Source: Candidatus Omnitrophota bacterium (GTDB lineage Bacteria > Omnitrophota > Gorgyraeia > JABMRJ01). Taken from it: a stretch of DNA of 38,845 nucleotides. The translations under genes and the position numbers were made by a program. The stretch spans positions 1-38,845 of the forward strand of contig JADHWH010000013.1 in NCBI GenBank assembly GCA_016783555.1, written 5' to 3'. The notes below the pieces were generated by a model. That model saw nothing but the letters and a program-made list of their open reading frames with translations, had not been told where the DNA came from and made no database searches. This document shows, piece after piece, positions 14,236 to 24,255 of this stretch; the stretch's first letter is position 1; every line of letters starts with the position of its first letter.

Positions 14236-15162
14236 ATGGACAAGCTCAATGTCGGGGTAATAGGTGTAGGCTTCCTTGGCTCCCTCCACGCGAGGATCTA
14301 CCGCCATCTGGAAGAGGTAACTCTCGTAGGGGTATGCGATTGCTATAAAAAGAGGGCTAAGAAGGTCGCCAAAAAATTCCACACGGATTACTATCTCAAT
14401 TATAAAGACCTTATAGGCAAGACACAGGCGGTCTCTATAGCGGTCCCGACCCACCTGCATTACCAGATTGCGAAAGACTTTCTCAATGCCGGCGTAAACG
14501 TGCTCATAGAAAAGCCCATAACAAAGACATTGCAGGAGGCGGATGAATTGATAGTTATTGCCAGGAAGAAAGGATTGATACTGCAGGTCGGCCACATAGA
14601 AAGGTTTAACTCCGCGATACAGGCGGTAGAGGGCTTTCTCAAGGAGCCGCGGTTCATAGAGTGTCACAGGATGGGCCCTTTCAAAAAGAGGGTCAGCGAT
14701 GTAGGCGTAGTGCTGGACCTGATGATACATGATATAGACATCGTGCTGGGCCTGGTAAAATCTGAAGTCAAGTCTATAGAAGCCGTAGGGGTTAAGATCC
14801 TTTCCGACCACGAAGACATAGCAAACGTAAGGTTCACATTCGAAAACGGCACCATATCGGACCTTATCGCAAGCCGGGTGACCAAAAAGGTGCGCAGGAC
14901 CATATCCATATTCCAAAAAGACAGTTTCATATCCTTAAACTACGCGGATCAGTCCGCCACAATCCACAAAAAGAAAGACTCAAAAGTCATAAAGAAGAAA
15001 CTCAAAATAAAAAAAGGTGAACCCCTCAAGAAGGAATTGGTATCTTTCGTAGACTGCGTCCTGCATAAAGCCAGACCCCTTGTCTCCGGAGAAGAAGGCA
15101 GGCGGGCCCTGGCGGTAGCGGTAGAGATAGGGAAGAAGATACGGGAGACTACCGAAAAATAA
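14236..15162 (+). CDS. Gfo/Idh/MocA family oxidoreductase
   Basis: A 308-residue NAD(P)-dependent sugar dehydrogenase-type protein. Residues 4-35 (NVGVIGVGFLGSLHARIYRHLEEVTLVGVCD) form the Rossmann nucleotide-binding start; IEKPITKTLQEAD near residue 94 is the family EKP motif; GHIERFNSAI and DLMIHDIDIVLGLV follow. It is 10 nt upstream of lpxB, and this pairing with lipid A genes suggests action on a UDP-sugar or lipid A precursor; the true substrate is unknown. Confidence 0.93.
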   Translation: MDKLNVGVIGVGFLGSLHARIYRHLEEVTLVGVCDCYKKRAKKVAKKFHTDYYLNYKDLIGKTQAVSIAVPTHLHYQIAKDFLNAGVNVLIEKPITKTLQEADELIVIARKKGLILQVGHIERFNSAIQAVEGFLKEPRFIECHRMGPFKKRVSDVGVVLDLMIHDIDIVLGLVKSEVKSIEAVGVKILSDHEDIANVRFTFENGTISDLIASRVTKKVRRTISIFQKDSFISLNYADQSATIHKKKDSKVIKKKLKIKKGEPLKKELVSFVDCVLHKARPLVSGEEGRRALAVAVEIGKKIRETTEK

Positions 15163-15172
15163 ATCCAAACCG

Positions 15173-16291
15173 ATGCCTAAAAAAATCCTGATAATCGCCG
15201 GTGAAGCCTCCGGAGATCTTTACGGCGCGCATCTCGTAAGCGCCATTAAAAAGAGAGATCCCAAGGCTGAATTTTTGGGTGTAGGCGGCGCCGAGATGAA
15301 AAAAGCCGGCGTCGATATTATATACCCCATAGATGAATTGGCGATAATAGGCTTCTTCGAGATATTCTCAAAAATAAAGATTATTAAGAATCTTTTTTTT
15401 CTCTTATCAGAAAAAATAAAGGAGCAGAATTTCGATCTGGCAATCCTGGTAAACTACCCGGGTTTCAATCTCAGCTTTGCCGGAGTGCTGAAAAAGAAGC
15501 GCATCCCCGTCGTATTCTATTCGAGCCCCCAGGTTTGGGCATGGGGAAAGTGGCGCTTGAGGCGGATAAAGAGATTTGTAGATAAGATGATAGTCCTCTT
15601 AAAATTTGAAGAGGAGTTCTACAAAAAACACGGCATAGACGCCGAATTCGTAGGTCATCCGTTAGTCGATATAGTAAAACCTGCCGGCAGCGCCCTGGGA
15701 ATAGAAAAAGATGAGCATACAAAAATCATCTCTCTTGTACCGGGGTCGCGAAAGAGCGAGATAAAAACTCTTTTTCCGACGATGTTAAAGGCGGCCGAAA
15801 GGATTCACCTTAAGCAGGGCGATGTCCGATTCTTGATTACAAAACATCCCCAGCTGCCTCTTGAAATCTACAAAGATGCCCTGGAAGGATACAGCCTCCC
15901 GCTTAAAATTGTCGACGGAAAAATCTATGACTGCCTTCACATCTCTGACCTTGCGGTGGTCGTCTCCGGGAGCGTCACGCTTGAGGCGACGATATTGAAA
16001 ACCCCCATGATAATAATAAACCGCCTGTCTCTTCTTACGGGGATTCTTTATCTTATCTTTGTGCGGCTGGCTAATGTAGGCCTTGTGAATATTATAGCGG
16101 GCAAGAGAATCATGCCGGAATTTCTTCAGTACAGCGCGACTGCCTGTAATATTGCGAATGAGGCCTTAAGCATCCTATCCGACGATAACAAATATAAAAA
16201 GATGAAAGAAGACCTTGAAACGCTAAACCACATCGTCGGGCCGCCCGGCGCGTCTGACCGCGCCGCCGCAATCATATCAAAGATTATATAA
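15173..16291 (+). CDS. lpxB: Lipid-A-disaccharide synthase
   Basis: GT19 glycosyltransferase that joins lipid X to UDP-diacylglucosamine to form the lipid A disaccharide at the inner membrane. 372 residues. Diagnostic: IIAGEASGDLYGAHL at the start, VNYPGFNL, YSSPQVWAWGKWRLRRIKRFVD and LVPGSRKSEI, with VSGSVTLEATIL near residue 265. It converges with lpxI; the two 3' ends overlap by 8 nt. Confidence 0.97.
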   Translation: MPKKILIIAGEASGDLYGAHLVSAIKKRDPKAEFLGVGGAEMKKAGVDIIYPIDELAIIGFFEIFSKIKIIKNLFFLLSEKIKEQNFDLAILVNYPGFNLSFAGVLKKKRIPVVFYSSPQVWAWGKWRLRRIKRFVDKMIVLLKFEEEFYKKHGIDAEFVGHPLVDIVKPAGSALGIEKDEHTKIISLVPGSRKSEIKTLFPTMLKAAERIHLKQGDVRFLITKHPQLPLEIYKDALEGYSLPLKIVDGKIYDCLHISDLAVVVSGSVTLEATILKTPMIIINRLSLLTGILYLIFVRLANVGLVNIIAGKRIMPEFLQYSATACNIANEALSILSDDNKYKKMKEDLETLNHIVGPPGASDRAAAIISKII

Positions 16292-17087
16292 CAACTACTG
16301 CGATCCCCGCGGTGTTCGCTTTCCTCGTTATTTCGTCTTTATCAACTACGAGGGTCTTTCTCGCTTCTATCGCAAGGACGGCCGCTTTTGCCTCTATTAA
16401 AGAGTCGATTGTTTCGGGGCCAACGGTGGGTATGTCAAACCTCATATCCTGGTGGGGACGCGATACCTTGACTATGACAGCGCCTTTTGTGTCGAGGCGG
16501 CCTGTTCTTTTAATCATATCATCCGTGCCCTCTATGGCCTCTACGGCAAGTATCATCTTCTTCTTAACCGCTACCGCCTGGCCGATATCCATGCCGGCAA
16601 TCTTCTTGGCGGCCCTGTAGCCGAATCTTATATCCTGCCATTGCTCCTTTGTGGGAGACCTCTCTGTCAAAAGGCCTTTTTTCGGAAGAAGCTCGGAAAA
16701 ATAGACGGTGGGATCCATTACGCTTATACCTTCTTTTTTAAACCTCAGGGCTATAGCCTTTATAATGGAGTAATCTTTGCTGTCGACGGTGTTTTTGAAT
16801 ATTTCAGAGGCGTCTTTATCAAGATTGAGATCCCTGTTAAATATAATGGCCTTAGGGATCTTCCCGGTCATGGCTACAAAATTAATATTCTCCTGCCTGA
16901 AGATCTCTAAGACCTTGCTTGGATTAGTTATATCGCCCCAGTATATTTTATCTACGTATGATTCAAGTTCCGGGGAGGTAATTCCGTTAATAGCTATTCC
17001 TATAACACGCTCGCCGTTTTTTCTTGCGCATCCGGCAAATATAAAAGGGAGCTTTCCCTTTCCCGCTATCAGCGCGATGCGCTTCAT
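16284..17087 (-). CDS. lpxI: UDP-2,3-diacylglucosamine pyrophosphatase, LpxI type
   Basis: Hydrolyses UDP-2,3-diacylglucosamine to lipid X, the substrate of LpxB. 267 residues. The LpxI/DUF1009 family is recognised from [18 protein letters not shown] at the N-terminus, [14 protein letters not shown] near the middle, and the C-terminal half with [31 protein letters not shown] and LVVDKDEI. This is the LpxI route rather than LpxH. The start overlaps the fabZ stop (ATGA). Confidence 0.95.
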   Translation of the reverse strand: MKRIALIAGKGKLPFIFAGCARKNGERVIGIAINGITSPELESYVDKIYWGDITNPSKVLEIFRQENINFVAMTGKIPKAIIFNRDLNLDKDASEIFKNTVDSKDYSIIKAIALRFKKEGISVMDPTVYFSELLPKKGLLTERSPTKEQWQDIRFGYRAAKKIAGMDIGQAVAVKKKMILAVEAIEGTDDMIKRTGRLDTKGAVIVKVSRPHQDMRFDIPTVGPETIDSLIEAKAAVLAIEARKTLVVDKDEITRKANTAGIAVVVI

Positions 17088-17521
17088 GCTTCGCTTTTCA
17101 TGTCGGTTACACTAAAGAGCAGATCCGCCTCGGCCACCACTTCCCCGTTGACCTTACTCTCCGCCTTAACCTTGCATATCTTCGGCTTCTTTTTAAGGAT
17201 CGTTATCTCGGTAACAAGTTGATCGCCGGGCACCACAGGCTTTCTAAACCGGGCGTTGTCTATACCTAAGAAGAACGGTATGAAGCCCTCTTTCCCCAGC
17301 TTCGAGAGTATAAATACCCCTGCTACCTGAGCCATCGCCTCAACTATCAAAACCCCCGGCATAACCGGATGGCCCGGGAAATGGCCTTGAAAGAATGGCT
17401 CGTTGCAGGTAACGTTTTTTATGCCTACGACCCTGTCTTCTCCTTCTTGAATAATCCTATCCACCAATAGCATCGGATACCGGTGTGGCATTATCTTCTG
17501 TATCTTTTCTATGTCTACCAT
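17084..17521 (-). CDS. fabZ: 3-hydroxyacyl-ACP dehydratase FabZ
   Basis: Dehydrates 3-hydroxyacyl-ACP in fatty acid elongation, competing with lipid A synthesis for 3-hydroxyacyl-ACP. 145 residues. Diagnostic: [36 protein letters not shown] with the catalytic His and Glu. It lies 11 nt after lpxC and before lpxI; this neighbourhood is the usual one for lipid A genes. Confidence 0.97.
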   Translation of the reverse strand: MVDIEKIQKIMPHRYPMLLVDRIIQEGEDRVVGIKNVTCNEPFFQGHFPGHPVMPGVLIVEAMAQVAGVFILSKLGKEGFIPFFLGIDNARFRKPVVPGDQLVTEITILKKKPKICKVKAESKVNGEVVAEADLLFSVTDMKSEA

Positions 17522-17532
17522 TAGGGGCTCCT

Positions 17533-18411
17533 TTATGCCGTCTTCACAAGCTTTCTTCCCAATTCTTCCTGCAGTCTCTTTATAAAAATATTATTCAGCT
17601 TATGTCCGCTCTTCTTTGCCGTAAGCCGGCCTTTTATGTGCCGCCCGAATACATAAAGATCGCCCAGAAGGTCGAGCAGCTTATGGCGGGCAGGTTCGTT
17701 GTCAAAACGAAATTTATTATTTATAGGCCCGTCGTTTCCTATCACAAGGGTGTTCGTAAAATCCGCGCCTTTCCCGAGGCCCGCCCTAAGAAGCGTTGCG
17801 GCCTCCTTTTCCATGCAGAAGGTCCTGGAAGGCGCCACCTCCCTGTCAAACCAATCCATAAAATCATCTGAACGGTTAAGCGTTATATCAAACCATTGCT
17901 GCCTTAGGCATGGATGATCGTAATCTAGGAAATATTCGATTTTAAACTCTTCGTCATGGACAAGCTGTATCGAAGACTTCTCGTCGCCGCATATAATCGG
18001 TTTTTCTACCTCGATAAATCTGCGGGGCGCATCCTGTTCGGTAAATCCTATTTCTCTTAAGACGCTTACAAATTCTCTGGAGCTTCCGTCGAGACCGGGC
18101 AATTCCAAATTGTCCAATTTGGCATATACATTATCTATAAAGAGGCCGCTTAGCGCAGCCAGGAAGTGTTCCGCCGTCTGGACCTCGGCATTTTTTGATC
18201 TCAATATTGTTCTCTGAGCGAGCGGTTTCCATTCTTTTAAATTTGACGGATCCGCCTTTATCTGGGGCGCTCCGTGAAGGTCTGTCCTTACAAAGATTAT
18301 GCCGGTATCGGGGGGCGCCGGTTCCAGTTTAAGATTAACCACCCGGCCGGTCTGGATGCCTATACCCCTTATCGTCGCTATCGACTTTATCGTCCTTTGA
18401 TTCTCTGTCAT
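17533..18411 (-). CDS. lpxC: UDP-3-O-acyl-N-acetylglucosamine deacetylase
   Basis: Zn-dependent committed step of lipid A synthesis. 292 residues. Zinc and catalytic residues are visible in [14 protein letters not shown] (His), [26 protein letters not shown] (His and Asp) and KKSGHKLNN (His). It is a free-standing LpxC, not the LpxC-FabZ fusion seen in Bacteroidetes. Its start overlaps the skp stop as ATGA. Confidence 0.98.
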   Translation of the reverse strand: MTENQRTIKSIATIRGIGIQTGRVVNLKLEPAPPDTGIIFVRTDLHGAPQIKADPSNLKEWKPLAQRTILRSKNAEVQTAEHFLAALSGLFIDNVYAKLDNLELPGLDGSSREFVSVLREIGFTEQDAPRRFIEVEKPIICGDEKSSIQLVHDEEFKIEYFLDYDHPCLRQQWFDITLNRSDDFMDWFDREVAPSRTFCMEKEAATLLRAGLGKGADFTNTLVIGNDGPINNKFRFDNEPARHKLLDLLGDLYVFGRHIKGRLTAKKSGHKLNNIFIKRLQEELGRKLVKTA

Positions 18412-18911
18412 CTCTTCTTATTTAGCTCCCGCACAATATCATCGCTTATATCTAATTCCACGTTGGCGTGTAAAAGAACTCTCGAGTCCATTATAATATC
18501 AAAGCCGTTTTTGCTTCCGTATGCCTTAATAACGTCGTCGATCTCTTTTAAGATAACCTTTACCATGTCGTTTCTCTTTCTCTGCAAACTGAGCTTGGCT
18601 TCGTTATCGAAATCCTGGAGGCCTCTTAACTTTTCGTTCAGTATGGTTTCTTTCTTCCCCCTCGCCTTTTGGGACAAGAGTTCGACTTCATCTTTGAGCT
18701 TATTTATCTCCTTAACAAGCCTTTCGCGCTCGGTGTTCTTCTTCTTGCCTTCCTTTTCAAGATTTTGGTCCGCTTCTTTCGTCTTGTGGTAACCGTCAAA
18801 GACCTTGGCTGCGTTTATGTACGCAATCCTCGGCGGGCGCTGCGCAAATAAAGGCTGTGCTGAAATCATAATGGCAAAAGATATTAATGTAATTATTTTA
18901 ATCCATCTCAT
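18408..18911 (-). CDS. skp: Skp/OmpH-family periplasmic chaperone
   Basis: Holds unfolded outer-membrane proteins on their way to BamA. 167 residues. A signal peptide (about residues 1-23, ending SAQPLFAQ) is followed by RIAYINAAKVFDGY, the family's N-terminal strand, and a long charged coiled coil (about 45-125). It ends with a short C-terminal segment containing GFDIIMDSRVLLHA. It is 32 nt below bamA, the usual order. Confidence 0.93.
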   Translation of the reverse strand: MRWIKIITLISFAIMISAQPLFAQRPPRIAYINAAKVFDGYHKTKEADQNLEKEGKKKNTERERLVKEINKLKDEVELLSQKARGKKETILNEKLRGLQDFDNEAKLSLQRKRNDMVKVILKEIDDVIKAYGSKNGFDIIMDSRVLLHANVELDISDDIVRELNKKR

Positions 18912-18943
18912 TTTAGCCGCTCCTTTTTATATTATTATCAATT

Positions 18944-21241
18944 CTAAAATCCGTGGCTTACGGAGAAGTAGAACCTGCCTTTTTGTTCTTCCTGCGATAT
19001 CTCTTCCAGTGGATAGCCCCAGTCCACCCTTACGGGCCCTATAGGTGTCTTTACTCTTACGCCGACGCCGGCACCGTGCTTATAACCGCTCTGGCCTAAA
19101 TCGTCTGCGGCCTCCCACACATTGCCTATGTCATAAAAGACGGCTCCTTTAATTAGATTTTTATATATGGGAAACGTCAGTTCCGCGTTACCTATCAGAA
19201 GACTTTCGCCGCCTATGGCGTCTCCGGTAATAGCATCTCTCGGCCCCACGCCTCTTTCCGAGTACCCTCTTATAGAACCAGCGCCTCCCGCATAGAACCT
19301 CTCGTATATAGGCACGTGATCCGAATCGCCGTATTCATGCACCATACCTGCCCGCGCCTTAAGTTCCAATACAAGATTTTTGTCTATAAAGCCGAAATAT
19401 CGGCTGACCCTGCCTGTGTACTTCAGGAAATCGAAGTCTCCGAAGAATATCCCGCCCGCGTCCTCTACGCCTCCTCTTGCGAAAAAGCCTTCTGTGGGAT
19501 TAAAGACATTGTCTCTTGTATCAAAGGTCAAATATCCTCCCATGCTGCTTAGATAATTCGACCCTTCCTCTCTCTGCACATCAAATGCTATATCCTGCGG
19601 CATGTCGGATATCTTTACGCGGTCAAGCCTGTATACAACGCTGGCCCTAAGCCAGTCTGTAAATTCCTTGCCTACGCTTAGATTGCCGCCCCACCTCTCT
19701 TCTTCCCATCCGTAACCGACATCCCTCTCTCTCTTATGTGTGGTTCGATAGAAATCAAAGCCGAAGGAATACGGGAATCCAAATATCCACGGATCAGACC
19801 AGCTTACAAAATAGTTTGACCTTACAAAACCCAATTCGCTCCGTATTGTCAGGTTCTGGCCGCCGCCGGTAAAGGTGGGGAAGTTTGTTATATCGAAATT
19901 TCTCTGCGAGACGCTCGCGAATCCTATGAGTTTATCTATGGAGCTGTATCCGCCGCCGAAGCTGAACTCGCCGGTCTTTGTCTCTTTTACATTGACCACA
20001 AGATCCCGCCTGGCCGGGTCATCGGTCTTCTCGGTATCAAATGAAATCGCCTCAAAGTAGCCCAGATTATAGAGCCTATCCTTTGAACGTTTGATATCTT
20101 CCCCGTTGAAGGGCTCCCCCGGATAGACCCTCAGTTCCCGCCTTATCACTACGTCTTTCGTCTTCGTGTTTCCCGCTATCTCTATCCTGTCGATGTAGAT
20201 AAGTTTATCCTCGTTTATAGAATATTTTATGTCTATCCTCCCGGTCTCTTCGTTGTGCACGGCCTCGGGAAATACGCGGCACATTATATAGCCCTTCTTG
20301 TAATATATCTCCTGGATATGAATGGCGTCCAGCCTCATCCATTCCTGGCTGAATGGGTCGTTTCTGGTCAACTTAAAGATGTCCCTTATCTCGTCCTGCG
20401 TAAAGATTTTATTGCCCGCTATGAAGATATCCCCGACCAGATACTTCTTGCCCTCTTCTATCATTATGGTAATATCCATATTCTTGTTTTCGTTGTAGTA
20501 TTCGACTTCGCTGTCGAGCTTCACGTCCAGGTATCCCTCTCTTTGGTAAAAGGCGGTTAACTTTTCCAGGTCTTCCTCAAAAAGATCCTTCTTAAAATAA
20601 CCTGAGGTAAAGAGGGTGTCGGGCCGTGTCGTTATAAGGCCGAAGATCTTCTTGTCAGGATAGTGCTCATTTCCCTCTAAGAATATACGCTTAATCTTAA
20701 CAAGCACCTCTTCGCTTATTATAATAGTAACGACCGCGGTATTTTTATCTTTGTCGACTTGGGTGGAATAATCTATGTCCGCGAGATGGAAACCCTTCTT
20801 TTCATAAAGGCCTCTGATCACGGCTACATCCTGCGGGAGCCTTCCCGGATCGAACATCTCGCCTTCTTTAGACTTCATCTCCCTTTTAATATTTATCTCT
20901 TTCAAGCTCTCGTTGCCCTGAATGTCTATCTTTTCTATAAGGGGTTTTTCTTCAACGATAAACGTAACCGCGAGGCCGTCTTCGTAATCGGAGACATCTA
21001 TCGATATATCTGTAAAAAAGCCGAGGGCATAAAGGCGCCTTAGGTCATCGTTCAATACGTCCTGCGAAAATACGGCCCCTACCTTGGTCTTTATCTTAGA
21101 GAGTATGACTGCGCTTGCTATCGCCTTGTTATCCTTTACCCTGATGAGCATTACTTCTTTAAAGGTTTCGCCTTGAGAAAAAGAGAGACTGCTTGCAAAG
21201 ATAAAAATTGTACATATTATAGCGGCCGATAATCTCTTCAC
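18944..21241 (-). CDS. bamA: Outer membrane protein assembly factor BamA
   Basis: Core of the machine that inserts beta-barrel proteins in the outer membrane. 765 residues. Signal peptide about 1-22. POTRA repeats follow from about 25 to 390, with the characteristic GN(E/K/T) turns. The C-terminal barrel (about 400-765) contains the RGYSERGVGPRD loop 6 motif and ends in Phe (FSVSHGF), the barrel C-terminal signal. First gene of bamA-skp-lpxC-fabZ-lpxI; GGAGG lies upstream of the ATG. Confidence 0.97.
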   Translation of the reverse strand: MKRLSAAIICTIFIFASSLSFSQGETFKEVMLIRVKDNKAIASAVILSKIKTKVGAVFSQDVLNDDLRRLYALGFFTDISIDVSDYEDGLAVTFIVEEKPLIEKIDIQGNESLKEINIKREMKSKEGEMFDPGRLPQDVAVIRGLYEKKGFHLADIDYSTQVDKDKNTAVVTIIISEEVLVKIKRIFLEGNEHYPDKKIFGLITTRPDTLFTSGYFKKDLFEEDLEKLTAFYQREGYLDVKLDSEVEYYNENKNMDITIMIEEGKKYLVGDIFIAGNKIFTQDEIRDIFKLTRNDPFSQEWMRLDAIHIQEIYYKKGYIMCRVFPEAVHNEETGRIDIKYSINEDKLIYIDRIEIAGNTKTKDVVIRRELRVYPGEPFNGEDIKRSKDRLYNLGYFEAISFDTEKTDDPARRDLVVNVKETKTGEFSFGGGYSSIDKLIGFASVSQRNFDITNFPTFTGGGQNLTIRSELGFVRSNYFVSWSDPWIFGFPYSFGFDFYRTTHKRERDVGYGWEEERWGGNLSVGKEFTDWLRASVVYRLDRVKISDMPQDIAFDVQREEGSNYLSSMGGYLTFDTRDNVFNPTEGFFARGGVEDAGGIFFGDFDFLKYTGRVSRYFGFIDKNLVLELKARAGMVHEYGDSDHVPIYERFYAGGAGSIRGYSERGVGPRDAITGDAIGGESLLIGNAELTFPIYKNLIKGAVFYDIGNVWEAADDLGQSGYKHGAGVGVRVKTPIGPVRVDWGYPLEEISQEEQKGRFYFSVSHGF

Positions 21242-21256
21242 CCTGTCAGGCCTCCT

Positions 21257-21320
21257 TTCTGCTTCGCCGAGCTTTTGAGAGATGTAAGTTTGGCTTCGCA
21301 GAATTGCTGGCGAAGTAGAG
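21257..21320 (-). repeat. 64-bp dispersed palindromic element, copy 1
   Basis: Located between the dnaB stop and bamA. Its reverse complement matches 27923-27986 at about nine in ten positions. The ends CTGCTTCGCC and GGCGAAG(T/C)AG are inverted; an inner TTCTGCGAAGCC motif can pair with the arms. It carries no ORF. Strand is given relative to the second copy. Confidence 0.75.
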
Positions 21321-21337
21321 CCTTCTCTGCTTTATCA

Positions 21338-22717
21338 TTAACTCTCTTCTCTGTAAGATAAATTTTCAAACTTGGCGTATTCGGCTATAAATGCGAGCCT
21401 GACGCTCCCCACGGGGCCGTTACGCTGTTTGGCGATCATAACTTCGGCTACGCCTTTATTCTCTTCCGTCGGATTATAATACTCTTCTCTTAAAAGAAGG
21501 AGCACCAGATCAGCGTCCTGTTCAATGGCGCCCGACTCCCTCAAGTCAGACAGCTGCGGCCTGTGATCCGATCTCTGCTCAACGGCGCGCGAAAGCTGGC
21601 TTATGGCGATAAGAGGCACGCTCAACTCTCTCGCCAGCGCCTTAAGCGAACGCGATATCTCCGATATCTCCTGCTGCCTATTTTCGGCCCTGACGGCCCC
21701 TTGCATAAGCTGAAGATAATCCACTATGATTAACTGAATGTCGTGCTGCGCCTTCATGCGCCTTGCCTTTGCCCTCAATTCCAGGGCCGACATTGTCGGC
21801 GTGTCGTCAATATACAGGGGCGCCTCGGAGAGCTTGCCGGCCGCATTGGTAAGCTTGGGCCAATCGGACTGCGAGAGAAAGCCGGTTCTCACCTTATGCG
21901 CATTTACCCTGGCGTGCGAACAGAGCATCCTCTGCACAAGCTGCTCCTTCGCCATCTCTAGACTAAAAAATGCTATAGGCGTTTTTTCCACCGTTCCTAT
22001 ATGTTCCGCAATGGAAGCGGCCAGGGCGCTCTTTCCCATGGACGGGCGCCCGGCGATTACTATCAAATCCGACTTCTGGAATCCCGCCGTCATCGCATCG
22101 AGCTCATGAAAGCCGGTCGCCGCGCCGGTCACGTTCTCCTTGCGTTGATACAGGTTATCTATGGTTTCGATGCTGTCTTTTATTATATCCTTAAGCTGTA
22201 TATATTTTGTCTCGCTATGTTTACGGGAAGTGATCTCAAAGATCATCGTCTCTGCCTTGTCCAATAGCTCATCTACATCTGTCCTCGGTGTATAGGATTC
22301 CTGTATTACGGCGGTAGAGGTGCTTATGAGCTGCCTCAGTATATATTTTTCTTTGACTATCTTTGTGTAATGTATAATGTTTGCGGCTGTCGGTATGGCG
22401 CTGGTCAGGTCTGCTATGTAACTTGCCCCGCCTACCTTTTCTAAATTGTCTTTCTTCCTAAGCTCCTCCACAATAGTAAGCATGTCTATCGCCTTATTCT
22501 TATCGTAGAGCGTTACTATGGTAGTGAATATCTTCTGATTTGCGTCTTTATAGAAGGAGGAAGGCTCGAGCGCCTGGATGGCTACGGCCACGGCGTCTTT
22601 GTCTATTATCATAGAGCCGAGAACGGCCGTCTCTGCTTCTAGATTATGCGGAAGGGTCTTTTCTATATGTAAACTTTCTAAAGAAACGCCGTTTAATACT
22701 GCTTTGGGCGGGGCCAT
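21338..22717 (-). CDS. dnaB: Replicative DNA helicase DnaB
   Basis: Hexameric helicase that unwinds DNA at the replication fork. 459 residues from the ATG at 22717 (MAPPKAVLNG); a GTG at 22741 inside rplI would add 8 residues but has no ribosome-binding site. N-terminal domain LPHNLEAETAVLGSMIID; RecA-like domain with Walker A GRPSMGKSA, FSLEMAKEQLVQRM, IIVDYLQLM and ISQLSRAVEQRSDHRPQLSDLRESGAIEQDAD. Stands after rplI, a common arrangement. No intein in it. Confidence 0.97.
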   Translation of the reverse strand: MAPPKAVLNGVSLESLHIEKTLPHNLEAETAVLGSMIIDKDAVAVAIQALEPSSFYKDANQKIFTTIVTLYDKNKAIDMLTIVEELRKKDNLEKVGGASYIADLTSAIPTAANIIHYTKIVKEKYILRQLISTSTAVIQESYTPRTDVDELLDKAETMIFEITSRKHSETKYIQLKDIIKDSIETIDNLYQRKENVTGAATGFHELDAMTAGFQKSDLIVIAGRPSMGKSALAASIAEHIGTVEKTPIAFFSLEMAKEQLVQRMLCSHARVNAHKVRTGFLSQSDWPKLTNAAGKLSEAPLYIDDTPTMSALELRAKARRMKAQHDIQLIIVDYLQLMQGAVRAENRQQEISEISRSLKALARELSVPLIAISQLSRAVEQRSDHRPQLSDLRESGAIEQDADLVLLLLREEYYNPTEENKGVAEVMIAKQRNGPVGSVRLAFIAEYAKFENLSYREES

Positions 22718-22722
22718 ATTCC

Positions 22723-23166
22723 TTACTTTCTTACCAGCCACAATTTTATATTAGCCGTTACCTCAGGATGCAGCTTTATATCTATGTTGTAAACCCCTAA
22801 TTTATTTATGTGTTCCTTAAGCTGAATCTGCTTTTTATCCAACTCTATGCCTTCTTTCGCGTATGCCTCTTTTATCATCTGGGACGTTACAGTCCCGAAG
22901 AGTTTTTCATCCTCTGATGCCTGCATAGTAAGGGTACAGGAGATGTTTTCCAGATTCTCTTTTTGTTTCTCCGCCTTTTCCTTAAGCCTCTTCAGTTTTA
23001 GCTTGGTCTTTTTCTTCTCGTCGTCCAAGAACTTTACCGATTTGCGGGTAACTCTCTTTGCGAGCTTTCTAGGGATAAGAAAGTTTGCCGCATAGCCGTC
23101 CTTCACCCCGACGACGTCTCCCATGCTGCCGATCTTTTCGACATCCTTCAACAATATAACCCGCAT
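22723..23166 (-). CDS. rplI: 50S ribosomal protein L9
   Basis: Binds 23S rRNA at the base of the L1 stalk. 147 residues, typical. N-domain MRVILLKDVEKIGSMGDVVGVKDGYAANFLIPRKLA, long connecting helix rich in K/E, C-domain with KLFGTVTSQMI and LGVYNIDIKLHPEVTANIKLWLV. Starts 1 nt after the rpsR stop codon. Confidence 0.98.
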   Translation of the reverse strand: MRVILLKDVEKIGSMGDVVGVKDGYAANFLIPRKLAKRVTRKSVKFLDDEKKKTKLKLKRLKEKAEKQKENLENISCTLTMQASEDEKLFGTVTSQMIKEAYAKEGIELDKKQIQLKEHINKLGVYNIDIKLHPEVTANIKLWLVRK

Positions 23167-23167
23167 C

Positions 23168-23425
23168 TTATCTATACTCCGCGATATACGGTATTAAAGC
23201 AATAGTGCGCGCTCTCTTTATGGCCCGCGCGAGATATCTCTGGTGCTTCGCGCAGGTGCCGGATATCCTGTTGGGAAGTATCTTGCCCCGCTCTGTTGTA
23301 AACTTCTCTAAACGCACTATGTCTTTATAATCAATATCTTCTGCCTTCTCCATGCAGAATTTGCACTTCTTTCTAGTCCTGAAAGCGGGCTTTCGCCCGG
23401 GTTTTTTTCGTTTCTTCTCTCTCAA
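23168..23425 (-). CDS. rpsR: 30S ribosomal protein S18
   Basis: Partner of S6 on the platform of the small subunit. 85 residues. The core [27 protein letters not shown] and [22 protein letters not shown] are diagnostic. The N-terminal KKCKFC keeps two cysteines, as in a zinc-type S18. Start overlaps the ssb stop as ATGA. Confidence 0.98.
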   Translation of the reverse strand: MREKKRKKPGRKPAFRTRKKCKFCMEKAEDIDYKDIVRLEKFTTERGKILPNRISGTCAKHQRYLARAIKRARTIALIPYIAEYR

Positions 23426-23901
23426 AAAGGTACCTCTCCTTCCTTATTTCTACTACCAGCGCTTCCAACCTCTCCGGAGGAATCTCTTTCCTTGCTTTGA
23501 TCTGCATCTTCAGGCGGAAGTTCCGGCGCAAGTTGTGTCTCCGGCACAGGGGGCTCTGCCGCCTGCTGGGATTTGGGCTTCAAAAACTGCACATTATTGG
23601 CTACTACCTCTATGGTATTTCTCTTCTGGCCGTCCTGCCCGACCCAGCTACGGCTCTGCAGTCTTCCTTCGACGAAAACAGGGGTTCCTTTTGATAGATA
23701 CTCACCGCATGCCTCGGCGGTCTTGCCCCATACTACTATTCTGATAAAACACGTGTCTTTCTTCTTTTCGCCGCTCTGCATAGTATATACCCTGTTCACT
23801 GCAAGGTCGAAAGTCGTAACCGCAGCCCCGCTGGGTATATATCTCAATTCGGGATCCCTTGTAAGATTTCCCATTAACATGACTCTATTGAGGCTGGCCA
23901 T
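23422..23901 (-). CDS. ssb: Single-stranded DNA-binding protein
   Basis: Coats single-stranded DNA in replication and repair. 159 residues. OB-fold start [21 protein letters not shown], then [33 protein letters not shown]. The C-terminal tail is proline and glutamate rich. It ends GEVPF, where the partner-binding tip is usually DDIPF, so the acidic residues before PF are reduced. It lies between rpsF and rpsR, the usual order. Confidence 0.96.
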   Translation of the reverse strand: MASLNRVMLMGNLTRDPELRYIPSGAAVTTFDLAVNRVYTMQSGEKKKDTCFIRIVVWGKTAEACGEYLSKGTPVFVEGRLQSRSWVGQDGQKRNTIEVVANNVQFLKPKSQQAAEPPVPETQLAPELPPEDADQSKERDSSGEVGSAGSRNKEGEVPF

Positions 23902-23904
23902 CTC

Positions 23905-24192
23905 TTATCCCTCCCTTGCTATAACAAGCACTCTTAGTATATTCTCATTAAGCTTATAAGATGATGTTATGCTGGATATGGAGCCCGGCTCTATCTCGAA
24001 TTCGTAGAGGTAATATTCCCCGTCCATATATCTTTTTATGGGATATGCAAGCCGCCTTCTGCCCCATTGTTCGCACTTTTCCACCTTGCCCTTGTTCTTC
24101 GTTATGGTCTCCCCTATGGAATCTTCTGTCTTTTTAAGCTCGTCTTTACCCATATCGGGCTTTACTATAAACATTGCCTCATACTTTTTCAT
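23905..24192 (-). CDS. rpsF: 30S ribosomal protein S6
   Basis: Platform protein of the small subunit. 95 residues. MKKYEAMFIVKPDM start, WGRRRLAYPIKRYMDGEYYLYEFE and LNENILRVLVIA are diagnostic. Ends 3 nt before ssb. The 63-nt gap to pth upstream shows no obvious structure. Confidence 0.98.
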   Translation of the reverse strand: MKKYEAMFIVKPDMGKDELKKTEDSIGETITKNKGKVEKCEQWGRRRLAYPIKRYMDGEYYLYEFEIEPGSISSITSSYKLNENILRVLVIAREG

Positions 24193-24255
24193 AGCTTTTT
24201 CTTCGTCGTCCTCTCTCTTTTGTTTGAGTTATCCTACCACAGAACCAAAATCTTA

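Noticed and set aside
14071-14916. 281-residue ORF on the minus strand opposite the oxidoreductase gene
   Set aside because: It is rich in Tyr/His and mirrors the plus-strand gene, which has clear Gfo/Idh motifs and a promoter.
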